This document shows, in pieces, positions 28,331-37,754 of a DNA stretch of 64,000 bases. The DNA lies in assembly GCA_018824305.1 (NCBI GenBank), contig JAHJGM010000019.1:36649-100648 (forward strand), in the 5' to 3' direction. Under the pieces are notes generated by a model. It did not search any database. It saw nothing but the letters and a program-made list of their open reading frames with translations, and was not told where the DNA came from. The stretch is from a bacterium (GTDB lineage Bacteria > Campylobacterota > Campylobacteria > Campylobacterales > Sulfurimonadaceae). Within the stretch, counting starts at the first letter, position 1. Every line of letters starts with the position of its first letter. The translations under genes were made by a program, and so were the position numbers.

Positions 28331-28706
28331 CTTCATCCTTTTTTGTTATATCAGATTGAATATTACATTTCCCGGATTTTACATTGTAATAATTAATAAG
28401 CATTGATGTAAAAACAGAGAATTGTAAAGCGATTCCAATTATGTCCGTTAAAAACCCAGGCATAATAAGCAAGATAGCACCAAAGACCGTAAACAGATTC
28501 AGTTTTTGAAACTCTTCTAGATCTATACAGTTAAAAGAAACAGCGCTCAGATTTTGTAAAAAAGTGGTACGAAAATTTATTAATATTGCTATACCCAAAG
28601 ACGCTGTTGCAATAATTTCAAAAAATGTAGCCAAGCCACCGATCTCTGAAGATATATTTACAGATATTAGAACTTCTAAAAATAGATATATTACAAAATA
28701 AATCAT
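28284..28706 (-). CDS. fxsA: FxsA-family membrane protein
   Basis: A 140-residue inner-membrane protein with three or four hydrophobic segments (about 1-17, 24-45, 72-105). The stretch LIMPGFLTDIIGIAL is the FxsA hallmark. The C-terminal 30 residues are acidic and cytoplasmic. In E. coli FxsA is known for reducing exclusion of phage T7; the normal role is unclear. The ATG follows the proS stop with no gap, so it is translated by coupling. Its 3' end overlaps the signal-peptide region of the DsbC/G-like gene. Confidence 0.82.
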   Translation of the reverse strand: MIYFVIYLFLEVLISVNISSEIGGLATFFEIIATASLGIAILINFRTTFLQNLSAVSFNCIDLEEFQKLNLFTVFGAILLIMPGFLTDIIGIALQFSVFTSMLINYYNVKSGKCNIQSDITKKDEDVIDVEVVTDTISSK

Positions 28707-30407
28707 CTATAACCGTCCCATTATTGCTTCTAATATCTCATCGCTCTTAATATCATCTTTACTATAAGCGGCTCTGTCAAATATTTGGACTATTCCGTTT
28801 TCAAGTTCTTTTCCGATAACGATAGTATATGGGTACCCGACAAGTTCGGCATCTTTCATCTTAAATCCAAAACGCTCTTTTCTGTCGTCCAAAACGACCT
28901 CTACACCCTTTGCTTTTAACTCGGTGTAGAGTTTTTCTCCAAGCGCGACTTGTGCTTCGTCTTTGATGTTTGAGACCATCACGTTGACCATGTACGGAGC
29001 ACTTTGCTTTGTCCAGATACATCCGTTTTCATCATGATGCTGTTCGATGATCGCTGCAACTAAACGACTTACACCCATACCGTAAGTACCCATGATAAAC
29101 GGCTCTGCCTGTCCTCTTTCATTTAAGAACTCGGCCTTTAAGACTTTTGAGTATGTCGTGCCGAGTTTGAAGATATGACCGACCTCAATTCCCTTAGTAT
29201 ATGAAAGTAAACCATCGCAGTATGGGCAGCCATCGCCCTCTTTTACCTCTACGATATCGGCAAAATATGCTTCGTTTAATACAGACATATCCACACCTAC
29301 AAAGTGGTAATCCTTCTCATTCGCACCGCATATCATATTTTTTGCTTCATAAAGGTCTGTATCGATGACGTACTTCACTTTTGTCTGGTCAAGCGGCCCC
29401 ATAAATCCTGCAGTCAAACCGATATCAGCAAGTTCTGACTCATCCACATCGACTATATCGATAGCACCTGTCGTACTTTGCGCTTTTTTCTCTTGCAGAG
29501 AATCGCACCCGCGTAGGAAAAAGAGCGCGATCTCACTTTTGTCTTCAAAGACCAGTCTTTTTGCCACAGCTTTTACCGTGTAGTAAGGATCGACTTTAAA
29601 GAACTCGCTGAGCTCATCTATGCTTTTTACATCCGGTGTCAAGAACTTGTTAAACTGTGCTTGGGGAGCATCAGGGATATCTTTACGTTCTGAACGTTTA
29701 GCAGCTTCGATATTTGCACCGTATTCACACTTGTCACAAACCGCGATCGTGTCTTCACCGCTATCAGCTAGAACCATCAACTCTTTTGAACCTGTCCCGC
29801 CGATCGCACCGCTGTCTGCTTCTACTATTCTGAAGTTTAGTCCTAAACGGACCAATACTTTTTTATAAGCCTCTTCAACCGCATTAAACTCTCTGTCAAG
29901 ATCTTCGGTAGTAGAGTGAAAACTGTAGCCGTCTTTCATCAAGAATTCACGCCCGCGCATAAGACCGAATCTAGGACGTGCCTCATCACGGAACTTAGTC
30001 TTTATCTGATAAAGGTGAAGCGGAAGCTGTTTATAGCTTGTGACTTTGTTGCGTACTAAGTTTACCATCATCTCTTCATGGGTAGGTCCTAGAACAAAAA
30101 GGTTCTCTTTTCTGTCTTTAAAACGTAAGAGCTCTTTTCCAAACTTCTCGATGCGTCCGCTTTCCTGCCAAAGTTCGGCAGGTGTCACAAAGCTTAGTTC
30201 CACCTCTTGGGCTCCTATGGCTTCCATCTCTTCATTGATGATGTTTTCTATCTTTTTTAAAACTCTTTTTCCGAGCGGTAAAAAGTTATATAATCCGCTT
30301 GCGACCTGAGAGATAAACCCCGCACGTGAAAGAAAAATATGGCTAGGAAGTGTTGCGTCTGACGGTGCTTCTTTGGCTGTTGGAATATACAAGTTTGACA
30401 ATCTCAT
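28707..30407 (-). CDS. proS: Prolyl-tRNA synthetase
   Basis: A 566-residue class II aminoacyl-tRNA synthetase charging tRNA-Pro. Class II motif 2 reads [22 protein letters not shown] and motif 3 includes [20 protein letters not shown]. The editing (INS/YbaK-like) domain lies between, around residues 220-400, and an anticodon-binding domain ends the protein. Normal bacterial length. It is 6 nt before hemA on the transcript side (hemA stop 30414, proS start 30407) and abuts fxsA. Confidence 0.97.
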   Translation of the reverse strand: MRLSNLYIPTAKEAPSDATLPSHIFLSRAGFISQVASGLYNFLPLGKRVLKKIENIINEEMEAIGAQEVELSFVTPAELWQESGRIEKFGKELLRFKDRKENLFVLGPTHEEMMVNLVRNKVTSYKQLPLHLYQIKTKFRDEARPRFGLMRGREFLMKDGYSFHSTTEDLDREFNAVEEAYKKVLVRLGLNFRIVEADSGAIGGTGSKELMVLADSGEDTIAVCDKCEYGANIEAAKRSERKDIPDAPQAQFNKFLTPDVKSIDELSEFFKVDPYYTVKAVAKRLVFEDKSEIALFFLRGCDSLQEKKAQSTTGAIDIVDVDESELADIGLTAGFMGPLDQTKVKYVIDTDLYEAKNMICGANEKDYHFVGVDMSVLNEAYFADIVEVKEGDGCPYCDGLLSYTKGIEVGHIFKLGTTYSKVLKAEFLNERGQAEPFIMGTYGMGVSRLVAAIIEQHHDENGCIWTKQSAPYMVNVMVSNIKDEAQVALGEKLYTELKAKGVEVVLDDRKERFGFKMKDAELVGYPYTIVIGKELENGIVQIFDRAAYSKDDIKSDEILEAIMGRL

Positions 30408-30413
30408 TTTATT

Positions 30414-31700
30414 TTAACCCTTTATCATATGTTCACATTTATATTTGTTCGGTAACTCTGTCTTCTCTTTTTCTAACAAAAACTTCAACGATTCTATCAT
30501 CATATCCGCATTGGTCTCACCGGAAACTTGGCGTATTTTATGCGTAATATCATGGAGAAATCTTTTTAAGACCTGCTCGTTCATCTTTAAGATCTCTTTT
30601 TCATACTCTTTTGGAAGATATCCGCTAGACACGACACGCGCAGTCTCATCCTGTGCAGCTTTTTGAGCATGTGTATATATCTCTTTTATAAGCGGTTCGA
30701 CGGAGAGACTTCTTAACCACTCATAAAAATGCATAGTCTGACGACCAATTATCTCATAAGAGCGTTTTGCTTCATCTTCTCTTATGGTGAGGTTTTCATG
30801 GACTATCGACTTGAGATCGTCTATGATAAAAAGATTGATGTTTTCTCCGTGAGAAAAGCTGATATCGCGAGGAAGCGCCATATCAAACCAAAAACGCTCA
30901 AAATCGCAATTTTTTATGATCTCATCCGTAATAATAGGAGTTTTAGACGATGTGGCTGTAAAGAGTATCTCAAATTCATTAATGAGTTTAGGCAGATCTG
31001 CGAAATCTTTGACTTTTGCGCCGCAGGAGATCGCTAGTTTTTCGGCATTTTCTCTCGTTCTGTTGACGATATAGACCTCGACTCCATTAGAGATAAGATG
31101 CTTAGCCGTGATCTCAGACATCTCGCCTACACCTATGACTAAAGCCTTTTTACCCTCTATACTTTTTAAGATATCACGAAGTTTTGTAACTGCGACACTT
31201 GCTATGGAGACAGGTTTTGAAGAGATATTTGTTATGTTTCTCACCTCTGCTGCACATTTAAATGCATAATGCATGGCACGTGAGAGCTTTTGACCGCAAA
31301 AACCCTTATCAAAAGAGAACCTAAATGCATCTTTTAACTGTCCCGCTATTTGTGTCTCACCGACGACTAGGGAGTCTAATGATGATGCAACGCTGAAAAG
31401 ATGATGCACGGCACCCTGATCGTCAAAGATATCTGCACGTCCCTCTAATTCCTCTTCACTTATCCCTGAGCGCTCATTTAACAGTTGAAAGATATGTTTC
31501 GTTGCCGCCATAACGCTTGAGCAGCTTACAAATACCTCCATCCTGTTACATGTAGAGATAAGTATGCTTTCATGGATAGATGCTGAGGAGTTCAACCTCG
31601 CCAGACAATCCTTTAACTGTTCTTCTCCGGAAAAAGAGAGCTTTTCGCGTATTTCTATCGTTGAATTTTTATGTGTAAAACTTATCGTTAAATAATGCAT
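30414..31700 (-). CDS. hemA: Glutamyl-tRNA reductase
   Basis: A 428-residue enzyme that reduces Glu-tRNA to glutamate-1-semialdehyde, the first committed step of C5 haem synthesis. The catalytic cysteine lies in ISTCNRMEVFVSC, followed by HLFSVASSLDSLVVGE. The NADPH domain has VIGVGEMSEITAKHL, and the C-terminal helices allow dimerisation. The ATG at 31700 shares its A with the ispB stop (TGATG); a TTG one codon earlier is possible. With hemC in the same operon it provides two haem steps. Confidence 0.96.
   Translation of the reverse strand: MHYLTISFTHKNSTIEIREKLSFSGEEQLKDCLARLNSSASIHESILISTCNRMEVFVSCSSVMAATKHIFQLLNERSGISEEELEGRADIFDDQGAVHHLFSVASSLDSLVVGETQIAGQLKDAFRFSFDKGFCGQKLSRAMHYAFKCAAEVRNITNISSKPVSIASVAVTKLRDILKSIEGKKALVIGVGEMSEITAKHLISNGVEVYIVNRTRENAEKLAISCGAKVKDFADLPKLINEFEILFTATSSKTPIITDEIIKNCDFERFWFDMALPRDISFSHGENINLFIIDDLKSIVHENLTIREDEAKRSYEIIGRQTMHFYEWLRSLSVEPLIKEIYTHAQKAAQDETARVVSSGYLPKEYEKEILKMNEQVLKRFLHDITHKIRQVSGETNADMMIESLKFLLEKEKTELPNKYKCEHMIKG
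31546..31555. repeat. One-mismatch copy of the TTACATGTAA palindrome in hemA
   Basis: TTACATGTAG, one base from the consensus, inside the hemA coding region. Further near copies end at 1006, 17940, 19243 and 42958. Confidence 0.4.
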
Positions 31701-32590
31701 CAATAACTTCTTTTTATCATCGCGTCTAAGATCGCTGACAATTGAACGTCATCGGAGACAGCATGTTTTGCCTCATCTGAAAGTTTTACAGCTAACGCAA
31801 AAGATTTTTCTATGGACTTATGCTCATCCATTTTTGTTTTTATCCAGACAGTGTCCTCTGAAGAGATCTTTTTGCCGTGAAGAGCCACCAGTCTTTTTTT
31901 GTTTTCATCATCTAAAGAGTGGTAAAGATAGATATACGGCAGAGTACATTTTCCCTCTACGAAATCATTCATGGCAGGTTTGCCGAGTGTCTTTTCATCA
32001 GATACGATATCCAAGATATCATCGATGATCTGAAATGAAAGACCGAGATTTTTACCGTAAAGCGCATAAGACGCGGCATCTTTTCCAGCCAGTAGTGCAG
32101 CTGCTGTCGCACTTGCTTCTATCAAAGAAGCTGTTTTTAGATAAAGCATATCAAGATAGACTTTTTCATTATCATTGAAATTTTTTGCTAGGTTTACGTC
32201 CTGCATCTCACCGATAGAAAGAGAAGTAACAGCAGATGAGACCACAGAGGCGATCGCTTTATCAAAAGAGACAAGTGACGTAAAAGCTTTTGAGTAGAGT
32301 ATATCTCCAAGCATTATGGCTATCTTACTTCCCTCCGTTGCGTTTACAGAAGTCTTTCCGCGTCTGAGTGATGCATCGTCTATGACATCGTCATGTAAAA
32401 GACTTGCAGCATGAATAAGTTCTATAATAGCAGCAAGCAATAATGATTTTTCATCTGCCGATGCAATTTTTAAGACAAGTTTAGCACGAAGACGCTTTCC
32501 GCCGACAAGAGTTGAAAACAGATGAGTGACATCATCATAATCTATCTCTTTTATTAATCTATCTATCTCTTCTTCTACTTTTTCTACCAT
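31700..32590 (-). CDS. ispB: Polyprenyl diphosphate synthase (octaprenyl-type)
   Basis: A 296-residue trans-prenyltransferase that builds the isoprenoid side chain of the quinone. The first aspartate-rich motif is LLHDDVIDDASLRRG (about 65-79) and the second is FQIIDDILDIVSD (about 180-192); GGKRLRAKLV binds the allylic or IPP substrate. Chain length cannot be read safely. It overlaps hemA by one base and follows the secreted protein gene by 2 nt. Its product would serve the menaquinone made partly by the UbiD-type enzyme encoded nearby. Confidence 0.93.
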   Translation of the reverse strand: MVEKVEEEIDRLIKEIDYDDVTHLFSTLVGGKRLRAKLVLKIASADEKSLLLAAIIELIHAASLLHDDVIDDASLRRGKTSVNATEGSKIAIMLGDILYSKAFTSLVSFDKAIASVVSSAVTSLSIGEMQDVNLAKNFNDNEKVYLDMLYLKTASLIEASATAAALLAGKDAASYALYGKNLGLSFQIIDDILDIVSDEKTLGKPAMNDFVEGKCTLPYIYLYHSLDDENKKRLVALHGKKISSEDTVWIKTKMDEHKSIEKSFALAVKLSDEAKHAVSDDVQLSAILDAMIKRSY

Positions 32591-32592
32591 TC

Positions 32593-33015
32593 CTACAGCG
32601 CTTCCTTAGCTAAAAACTTCAAATCTATCTGCTCTTGCTTATCAAACAAAAAAAGCTCGAATTCAGCTTCTTGCGTTTGGTAATCAAATTTTACAAATTT
32701 TAAAATAATATATGGCAACGAGTTGAATCCGCCCGCTCGTGATCTTAACTCTAATCTTACAGATTGGTTTGTCTGACCCAAATAGAGTATGTTTTGTGCG
32801 ACGATTTGGTCATACGACCTCAGCAACACCAATCCGTCATTATGATAGAGAGTCCACCGAAATTTAAACAGCTTTTCAATATCATCATATTTTACAAGAA
32901 TTTTCTCTGTTTTATCCTTTTTTAGTTTTATATTATACTTCGCTTTATAAAGTTGTGCATTAATAGAAACACTAAAAATAGATAAGAGTAAAATTGCCTG
33001 TAAAAATTTAGTCAT
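32593..33015 (-). CDS. Conserved secreted protein, unknown function
   Basis: A 140-residue protein with a clear signal peptide (residues 1-20, ending SINA) and then a basic-plus-beta pattern, for example LKKDKTEKILVKYDDIEKL. I recognise no enzymatic motif and it has no cysteine. By position it equals HP0241 of H. pylori, which also lies between ispB and the DUF2018 gene. It starts 5 nt after the DUF2018 stop and ends 2 nt before ispB. A periplasmic or outer-membrane-facing role is inferred from the signal only. Confidence 0.72.
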   Translation of the reverse strand: MTKFLQAILLLSIFSVSINAQLYKAKYNIKLKKDKTEKILVKYDDIEKLFKFRWTLYHNDGLVLLRSYDQIVAQNILYLGQTNQSVRLELRSRAGGFNSLPYIILKFVKFDYQTQEAEFELFLFDKQEQIDLKFLAKEAL

Positions 33016-33020
33016 CCGTT

Positions 33021-33302
33021 TTACTCGCTTTGAGTTAAAACATTTCCCATACTCTCGATGTAAAGACTTTTGACTTTTGTCTGAACCTCATCAAGATTTT
33101 CAAAAGCATACTGAGCTATCTTTTTCTCTAAAGCTTCCGAATCTTCGACATTTAGCATAAGTTCCAATACAGCCATACGCTCTATAATTCTCTCTAACTC
33201 TGCATCTACTAAACCACGGTGTGCATTAAAGATAATATCTAGGAATTTACTCTTAGGTGACCCCATAAAGATATCATCTTCATCTTCAAAAATATTGTAC
33301 AT
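33021..33302 (-). CDS. DUF2018 protein (HP0242 family)
   Basis: A 93-residue all-helical cytoplasmic protein. The sequence follows the H. pylori HP0242 pattern: an acidic start, a central ELERIIERMAVLELML helix and a terminal helix ending ESMGNVL. HP0242 forms an intertwined, knot-like homodimer; its biological role is unknown to me. First gene of the conserved operon that runs through ispB, hemA, proS and hemC, so it should be expressed with haem and quinone enzymes. Confidence 0.82.
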   Translation of the reverse strand: MYNIFEDEDDIFMGSPKSKFLDIIFNAHRGLVDAELERIIERMAVLELMLNVEDSEALEKKIAQYAFENLDEVQTKVKSLYIESMGNVLTQSE

Positions 33303-33362
33303 ATCACTTTCCTCGATATTAATTTTGCGATTATATCACTTCAACTCTATATAAACGCTTAG

Positions 33363-33374
33363 CTTACATGTAAG
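33363..33374. repeat. CTTACATGTAAG palindrome downstream of the RND gene
   Basis: Full 12-bp form of the recurrent palindrome, 14 bases after the RND stop, in the gap 33303-33388 that also precedes DUF2018. It may belong to the 3' end of the pump transcript. Confidence 0.75.
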
Positions 33375-33388
33375 GATAAATCAACTTA

Positions 33389-36300
33389 TTAAAGGGGTTT
33401 TATCCTATACACGACAGCGTAGAGTAGCGGAACGTAAATTAGATTTAGCACAGTAGCCCAAGTTACGCCAAATCCTAAAGAAACAGCCATAGGTTGCAGT
33501 ATCAAAGCCTGACCGGAAGCAAAAAAGATAAGCGTTGAGAGTCCCAATACGGTTGTAATAGAGGTCAACAGTATCGGTCTAAGTCTTGTCCTTGCCATCC
33601 TCATAAGCTCTTCACTGTTCTTTGCATATCTGATGAAACTGACCATAATTAGCCCGTCATTGACGACAACACCCGCAAGCCCCACAATACCTATGAGTCC
33701 CGGCATTGTCAGGTTGATCCCCATAAGAAAATGACCTGCTAATACACCGAGTAATGAAAGAGGGATGGTACTTAAAACGATCAACGAGTTTTTAAAGGAA
33801 TTAAACAGCCATACAAGGGTTAAAAATATCAAAAAGATCGCGATTATCGCAGATTGACCGATCTCCTTTTTATTTTTATTGTTTTCCTGTTCTTCACCTT
33901 TGATATCAAGCACGAATCCATCGTTTTTAAACTCTTGCAAAAGCGGTTCGATCTTTTGCATCACCTCTGAGGATGTGATTTTTTTCTTGTCTAAAGATGC
34001 AAAAACGGTTCGTATTCTTTTGCCATCCTCTTTATTGATAGTAACAAATCCTTGAAGTATTATAAAATTACAGATATCATCTAAAGAAACAAAACTGTTT
34101 GAATTGGGCACACTGAGTTCAATACCCTTTAGTGATAAAAGTTTGTCTTTAATATCACCTTCTACACGAACTCTTATAAGTCCCTCATCATTAAACATCT
34201 TGGCATATTCGCCTTTAAGATAGTATGAGCGCAGCTGGCTTGAGACTATCTGTTCGTTAAATCCCAGAGACTGCCCATATCTGTTGACTCGAAGTTTCAG
34301 TTCTTTTGCTCCCAGATTCGCGTCATCCGTGATGTTGTATACTCCATCTATGTTCATAAGAGCCGATTGCAGTTTTTTAATCGCTTGGATTATCTCATCT
34401 TCACTTTTTTGGCTAAAACTGATCTCGATATCATTGGCGACAACACCTGCTCCTGGAACTTTTACGACAAGTTCATCAAAAATCGGTTTGCCCTCTTTAT
34501 CTTTTGCATTTTCAAACGGTTTTAGCCATTTTTTGATATCTTCAGCTATATATTTTGCATCGTGTTCTCTGATCAAAAGATTCTTGTCATAATCTATGCT
34601 CAGCAGAGGATTGATATATTTGTTATAAAAATTATCCGGTGCACGCTCTTTTAAATCTATAAATATTTGAAAAAGATTATCTCCAAGTTCTGCATCATTT
34701 TTTGAATCGATCTTTATCCCGATGACACTGGTAACACTCGAAAAATCATCTTTGTTTAATTTTTCAAGCAGTACTTTTTCTATTTTTGCGATCTGTTTTT
34801 CAGTATCTTGCAGCTTAGAGTTTACATCGACCTTACCGCTCACATATATCTGAGTCACGTCAAAATCAGGAAAAAGCTGAAACTTACTCTGTTTTATCAT
34901 GACAAATGTCGCAAGTAAAATCACCAATACTATCGTGACCAACGAGATGACTTTTCTTCTAAAGAGAAAATGAAGAAGATTGTCATACCATCTGTAAAGA
35001 TGTTCCCAGATCGAATGTGTCGTAAAACTCTCTTTTTGCAGTCTCAAAAAATCATAGGCATGCAGAGGCAGAAAGTAAAACGCCTCAAAAAGAGAGCTGA
35101 GAAGCAAGACCGAGATCATGATAGGAATGATCTTGATAAAAGCTCCCATATCACCTGTAAGTAAGAGCATCGGCAAAAAAGCAAATATTGTCGTCAGTGT
35201 CGCAGTCAGTACCGCCGGAAACATCTCGACCGTACCCATGATGGCAGCTTCGCGTCTGCTTTTGCCCTCTTCTAAATGTCTATAGATATTCTCGGCAACG
35301 ACGATCGCTTCATCCACAAGCATCCCAAGAGCCATAAGCGCGCCAAGAAGCGAGAGCATGTTAATACTGTCACCCAAAAGCTGCGTTGCTATAAGACCTA
35401 TCATGAAACTCACGGGGATCCCGATGGCAACGACAAAAGCGATCCCGCGGTTGACAAATACCAGCAAAGATGCAAATACCAAGATAAGACCAAAAAGGAT
35501 GTTTGAGACAACGGTATTTAAACGATTTTTTATCCAGATGGAAGTATCGGTATAGACTCGATACTGCAGGTTCGGATACTGTTTCTCTTTTTGTTTGAGT
35601 ATCTCTTTTATCTCTTTAGAAAGTGCGATGGCATTCCCGGATTTTGACTTTGTCACATTGACGGAGATGTTTCTTATGCCGTTATAATGAGAGAGTTCAG
35701 TCTCATCACTGAGAGTAAACGAGACATCTGCGATATCTCCCACTCTTACTCTTTTTCCAAGTACGGTTATAAGGGTGTCTTCGACACTTTTTTTATCTTT
35801 TTCACCATTATATGTGGAGATGTAAAGATGGGAGCCTCTTTGTTTGATCGTCCCGATAGGAAAGATCGAACTGATGTTTGAAAGTGCAGATACGACAGAT
35901 GCCTGATCGAGCCCGTAAGCTTTGATACGCTCTTCGTTTATACGAAATACAAGTTCATCATCGGCATCGCCGCGAATCGTTACCTCACTTAAGTCTTTAA
36001 GCTTTGCCAGTTCGCTTTTTAGCTCGTTTGCACGGACGATAAGCTCTCTTGTGTCTACCTTTCCCGCAAGTGCTATTAAGACCAAAGGAAATGATTTCTC
36101 TTGAATCTTTGCTATGGGATCATCCATATCTGAGGGAAGATCACGTTTTATCTTGTCTATTGCGTCTTTGACATCATTTAAAACAACGATGTTGTCCGAA
36201 CCCCGCTTGATATCTACATTGATGCTAAAAGCGCCGTTTTTTATGACTGTTTTGATGGTATCGAGAGAGTCGATGTTCTTTAGTTCATCTTCTATATTTT

Positions 36301-36499
36301 TTGCCACCATCTTATCCAAGACATCGGCACTTGTGCCGGCATATCCGCCTGAGATGACGATCTTATCCGTGTCGATCGGAGGAAATATCTCTTTAGGAAC
36401 GTTACTATACGCAAATATGGACATCACTAATATAAAGAGTAAAAATATATGATTTAAAACAGGTCTGTCAATGGCAAATTCGACAAATTTTCTAATCAT
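33389..36499 (-). CDS. RND-family efflux transporter
   Basis: A 1036-residue inner-membrane proton-driven exporter of the HAE1/AcrB type, with 12 membrane helices around two large periplasmic loops. TM1 begins NHIFLLFILVMSIF; TM4 contains GALMALGMLVDEAIVVAENI, whose Asp matches the proton-relay position; the second half repeats the pattern (TIPLSLLGVLAGHFL, GLAGVVVNDGLIM). The substrate is unknown. No membrane-fusion partner or TolC is adjacent, which is unusual. AGGGA precedes the ATG. It sits 8 nt after the FtsL-like gene. Confidence 0.9.
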   Translation of the reverse strand: MIRKFVEFAIDRPVLNHIFLLFILVMSIFAYSNVPKEIFPPIDTDKIVISGGYAGTSADVLDKMVAKNIEDELKNIDSLDTIKTVIKNGAFSINVDIKRGSDNIVVLNDVKDAIDKIKRDLPSDMDDPIAKIQEKSFPLVLIALAGKVDTRELIVRANELKSELAKLKDLSEVTIRGDADDELVFRINEERIKAYGLDQASVVSALSNISSIFPIGTIKQRGSHLYISTYNGEKDKKSVEDTLITVLGKRVRVGDIADVSFTLSDETELSHYNGIRNISVNVTKSKSGNAIALSKEIKEILKQKEKQYPNLQYRVYTDTSIWIKNRLNTVVSNILFGLILVFASLLVFVNRGIAFVVAIGIPVSFMIGLIATQLLGDSINMLSLLGALMALGMLVDEAIVVAENIYRHLEEGKSRREAAIMGTVEMFPAVLTATLTTIFAFLPMLLLTGDMGAFIKIIPIMISVLLLSSLFEAFYFLPLHAYDFLRLQKESFTTHSIWEHLYRWYDNLLHFLFRRKVISLVTIVLVILLATFVMIKQSKFQLFPDFDVTQIYVSGKVDVNSKLQDTEKQIAKIEKVLLEKLNKDDFSSVTSVIGIKIDSKNDAELGDNLFQIFIDLKERAPDNFYNKYINPLLSIDYDKNLLIREHDAKYIAEDIKKWLKPFENAKDKEGKPIFDELVVKVPGAGVVANDIEISFSQKSEDEIIQAIKKLQSALMNIDGVYNITDDANLGAKELKLRVNRYGQSLGFNEQIVSSQLRSYYLKGEYAKMFNDEGLIRVRVEGDIKDKLLSLKGIELSVPNSNSFVSLDDICNFIILQGFVTINKEDGKRIRTVFASLDKKKITSSEVMQKIEPLLQEFKNDGFVLDIKGEEQENNKNKKEIGQSAIIAIFLIFLTLVWLFNSFKNSLIVLSTIPLSLLGVLAGHFLMGINLTMPGLIGIVGLAGVVVNDGLIMVSFIRYAKNSEELMRMARTRLRPILLTSITTVLGLSTLIFFASGQALILQPMAVSLGFGVTWATVLNLIYVPLLYAVVYRIKPL

Positions 36500-36507
36500 A
36501 ACAATCC

Positions 36508-36795
36508 CTAAAATATAGTATCTAGTATCTGGTTCTTAAACTTGATCGCCTCGACTTTAGAATTGATGATATCGTTTTCCTCTTTTAAAGAATCGTATTC
36601 ACCCTGTAGTTTTGCTATCTCTCTGCTTTTATAATATATCTCATGCTGCAGATACATCTTCGGAAACGCTGTGACAAAGACTATAGCTATTATCAGCAAA
36701 AGCTGCAGCAAATATCTTAAATCCAAATCTTTTCTTGGTTTTATGACAGATGAAACCTCATCTAAAATCTGATTTTTCTCACTCATATCTTTCAC
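36508..36795 (-). CDS. ftsL: FtsL-like bitopic division protein
   Basis: A small protein of 92-95 residues with one membrane helix (about 27-47, LLQLLLIIAIVFVTAFP) and a periplasmic coiled coil rich in Leu, Glu and Lys (REIAKLQGEYDSLKEENDI). Size, topology and its place directly after rsmH match FtsL, which joins FtsB and FtsQ in the divisome. The frame opens with GTG at 36795, but the ATG at 36786 (MSEKNQ) is equally credible. It has little primary-sequence conservation, so the name rests on context. Confidence 0.68.
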   Translation of the reverse strand: MKDMSEKNQILDEVSSVIKPRKDLDLRYLLQLLLIIAIVFVTAFPKMYLQHEIYYKSREIAKLQGEYDSLKEENDIINSKVEAIKFKNQILDTIF

Positions 36796-36796
36796 T

Positions 36797-37720
36797 TTAT
36801 CTTTTTATCTTAAAAACTCTTAGTTTTGCACTTCTGCTTCTTGGATTTTTTTTCAGTTCATCATCTGCTGCTGTGATCGGCTTTTTAGATTTTGCTCTGC
36901 CTATCGCATTATCTCTGCTGCATGTACATCTGTAAGCTTCCGGCGGACAGATACAGTTTTTGCTCCACTCGAAAAATCTCTGCTTTACTATCCTGTCTTC
37001 TAATGAATGAAATGAGATTATCGCCACATCGGTATCGAGCAGCCCTATCTTTTGGATCTCATCAAGCAGCGTGTTCAACTCTCCAAGCTCGTCATTGACC
37101 TCGATACGGATCGCCTGCATCAAAAGCGTCGCAGGATGGATCTTTTTACCGTGGGGAAGAAGATGATTGAGCTTGTCGCTTAACTCTTTTGCCGAGTGAA
37201 ACGGACGGTTGTTGACTATATATGATGCCACCTGCTTATAGTTTCTCATCTCACCGTAATCCCTGAGTATTCTTTCCAGCTCGACCACGGAGTAACTGTT
37301 TATGACATCCGATGCGCTAAGTGCGGCATCTTTGTCCATCCTCATATCCAGATTGTCGCTTTCGTACGAAAACCCTCTCTCCTTTTGATCAAGCTGCAAA
37401 GACGACACACCGATATCCGCCAGTATCCCTTTGATATCTTTAATATCGTTTTCTTCCAATATCTCTTTAATGACTTTGGAAAAACGCCCTTTTTTTATCT
37501 CGATTCTCTCTTTAAAAGGTTCTAAACGTGAGGTGGAAAAATCGATTGCGGTCTGGTCTTGGTCTATTCCGATGAGTCTGATGTCGGGTTTGTTTTCCAA
37601 AAGCAGTGACGAATGCCCGCCGTATCCCATCGTACAGTCAACGATTATCCCGCTGTCCACATCATCGAAGGCTTCTAAGACCTCTCTATATAAAACGGGG
37701 ATATGTGGGATATTTTGCAT
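36797..37720 (-). CDS. rsmH: 16S rRNA (cytosine-1402-N4)-methyltransferase
   Basis: A 307-residue SAM-dependent RsmH/MraW enzyme. It begins HIPVLYREVLEAF and has DCTMGYGGHS as the SAM loop, GILADIGVSSLQLD, ERGFSYESDNLDMRMD and ISFHSLEDRIVKQ. It methylates C1402 in the ribosomal P site. The small FtsL-like gene follows with a 1-nt gap, the usual order at the start of division clusters. Distant AAGG precedes the ATG. Confidence 0.95.
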   Translation of the reverse strand: MQNIPHIPVLYREVLEAFDDVDSGIIVDCTMGYGGHSSLLLENKPDIRLIGIDQDQTAIDFSTSRLEPFKERIEIKKGRFSKVIKEILEENDIKDIKGILADIGVSSLQLDQKERGFSYESDNLDMRMDKDAALSASDVINSYSVVELERILRDYGEMRNYKQVASYIVNNRPFHSAKELSDKLNHLLPHGKKIHPATLLMQAIRIEVNDELGELNTLLDEIQKIGLLDTDVAIISFHSLEDRIVKQRFFEWSKNCICPPEAYRCTCSRDNAIGRAKSKKPITAADDELKKNPRSRSAKLRVFKIKR

Positions 37721-37754
37721 GACTGACAGACCTTTGGTTCACTTTAATATCGAA

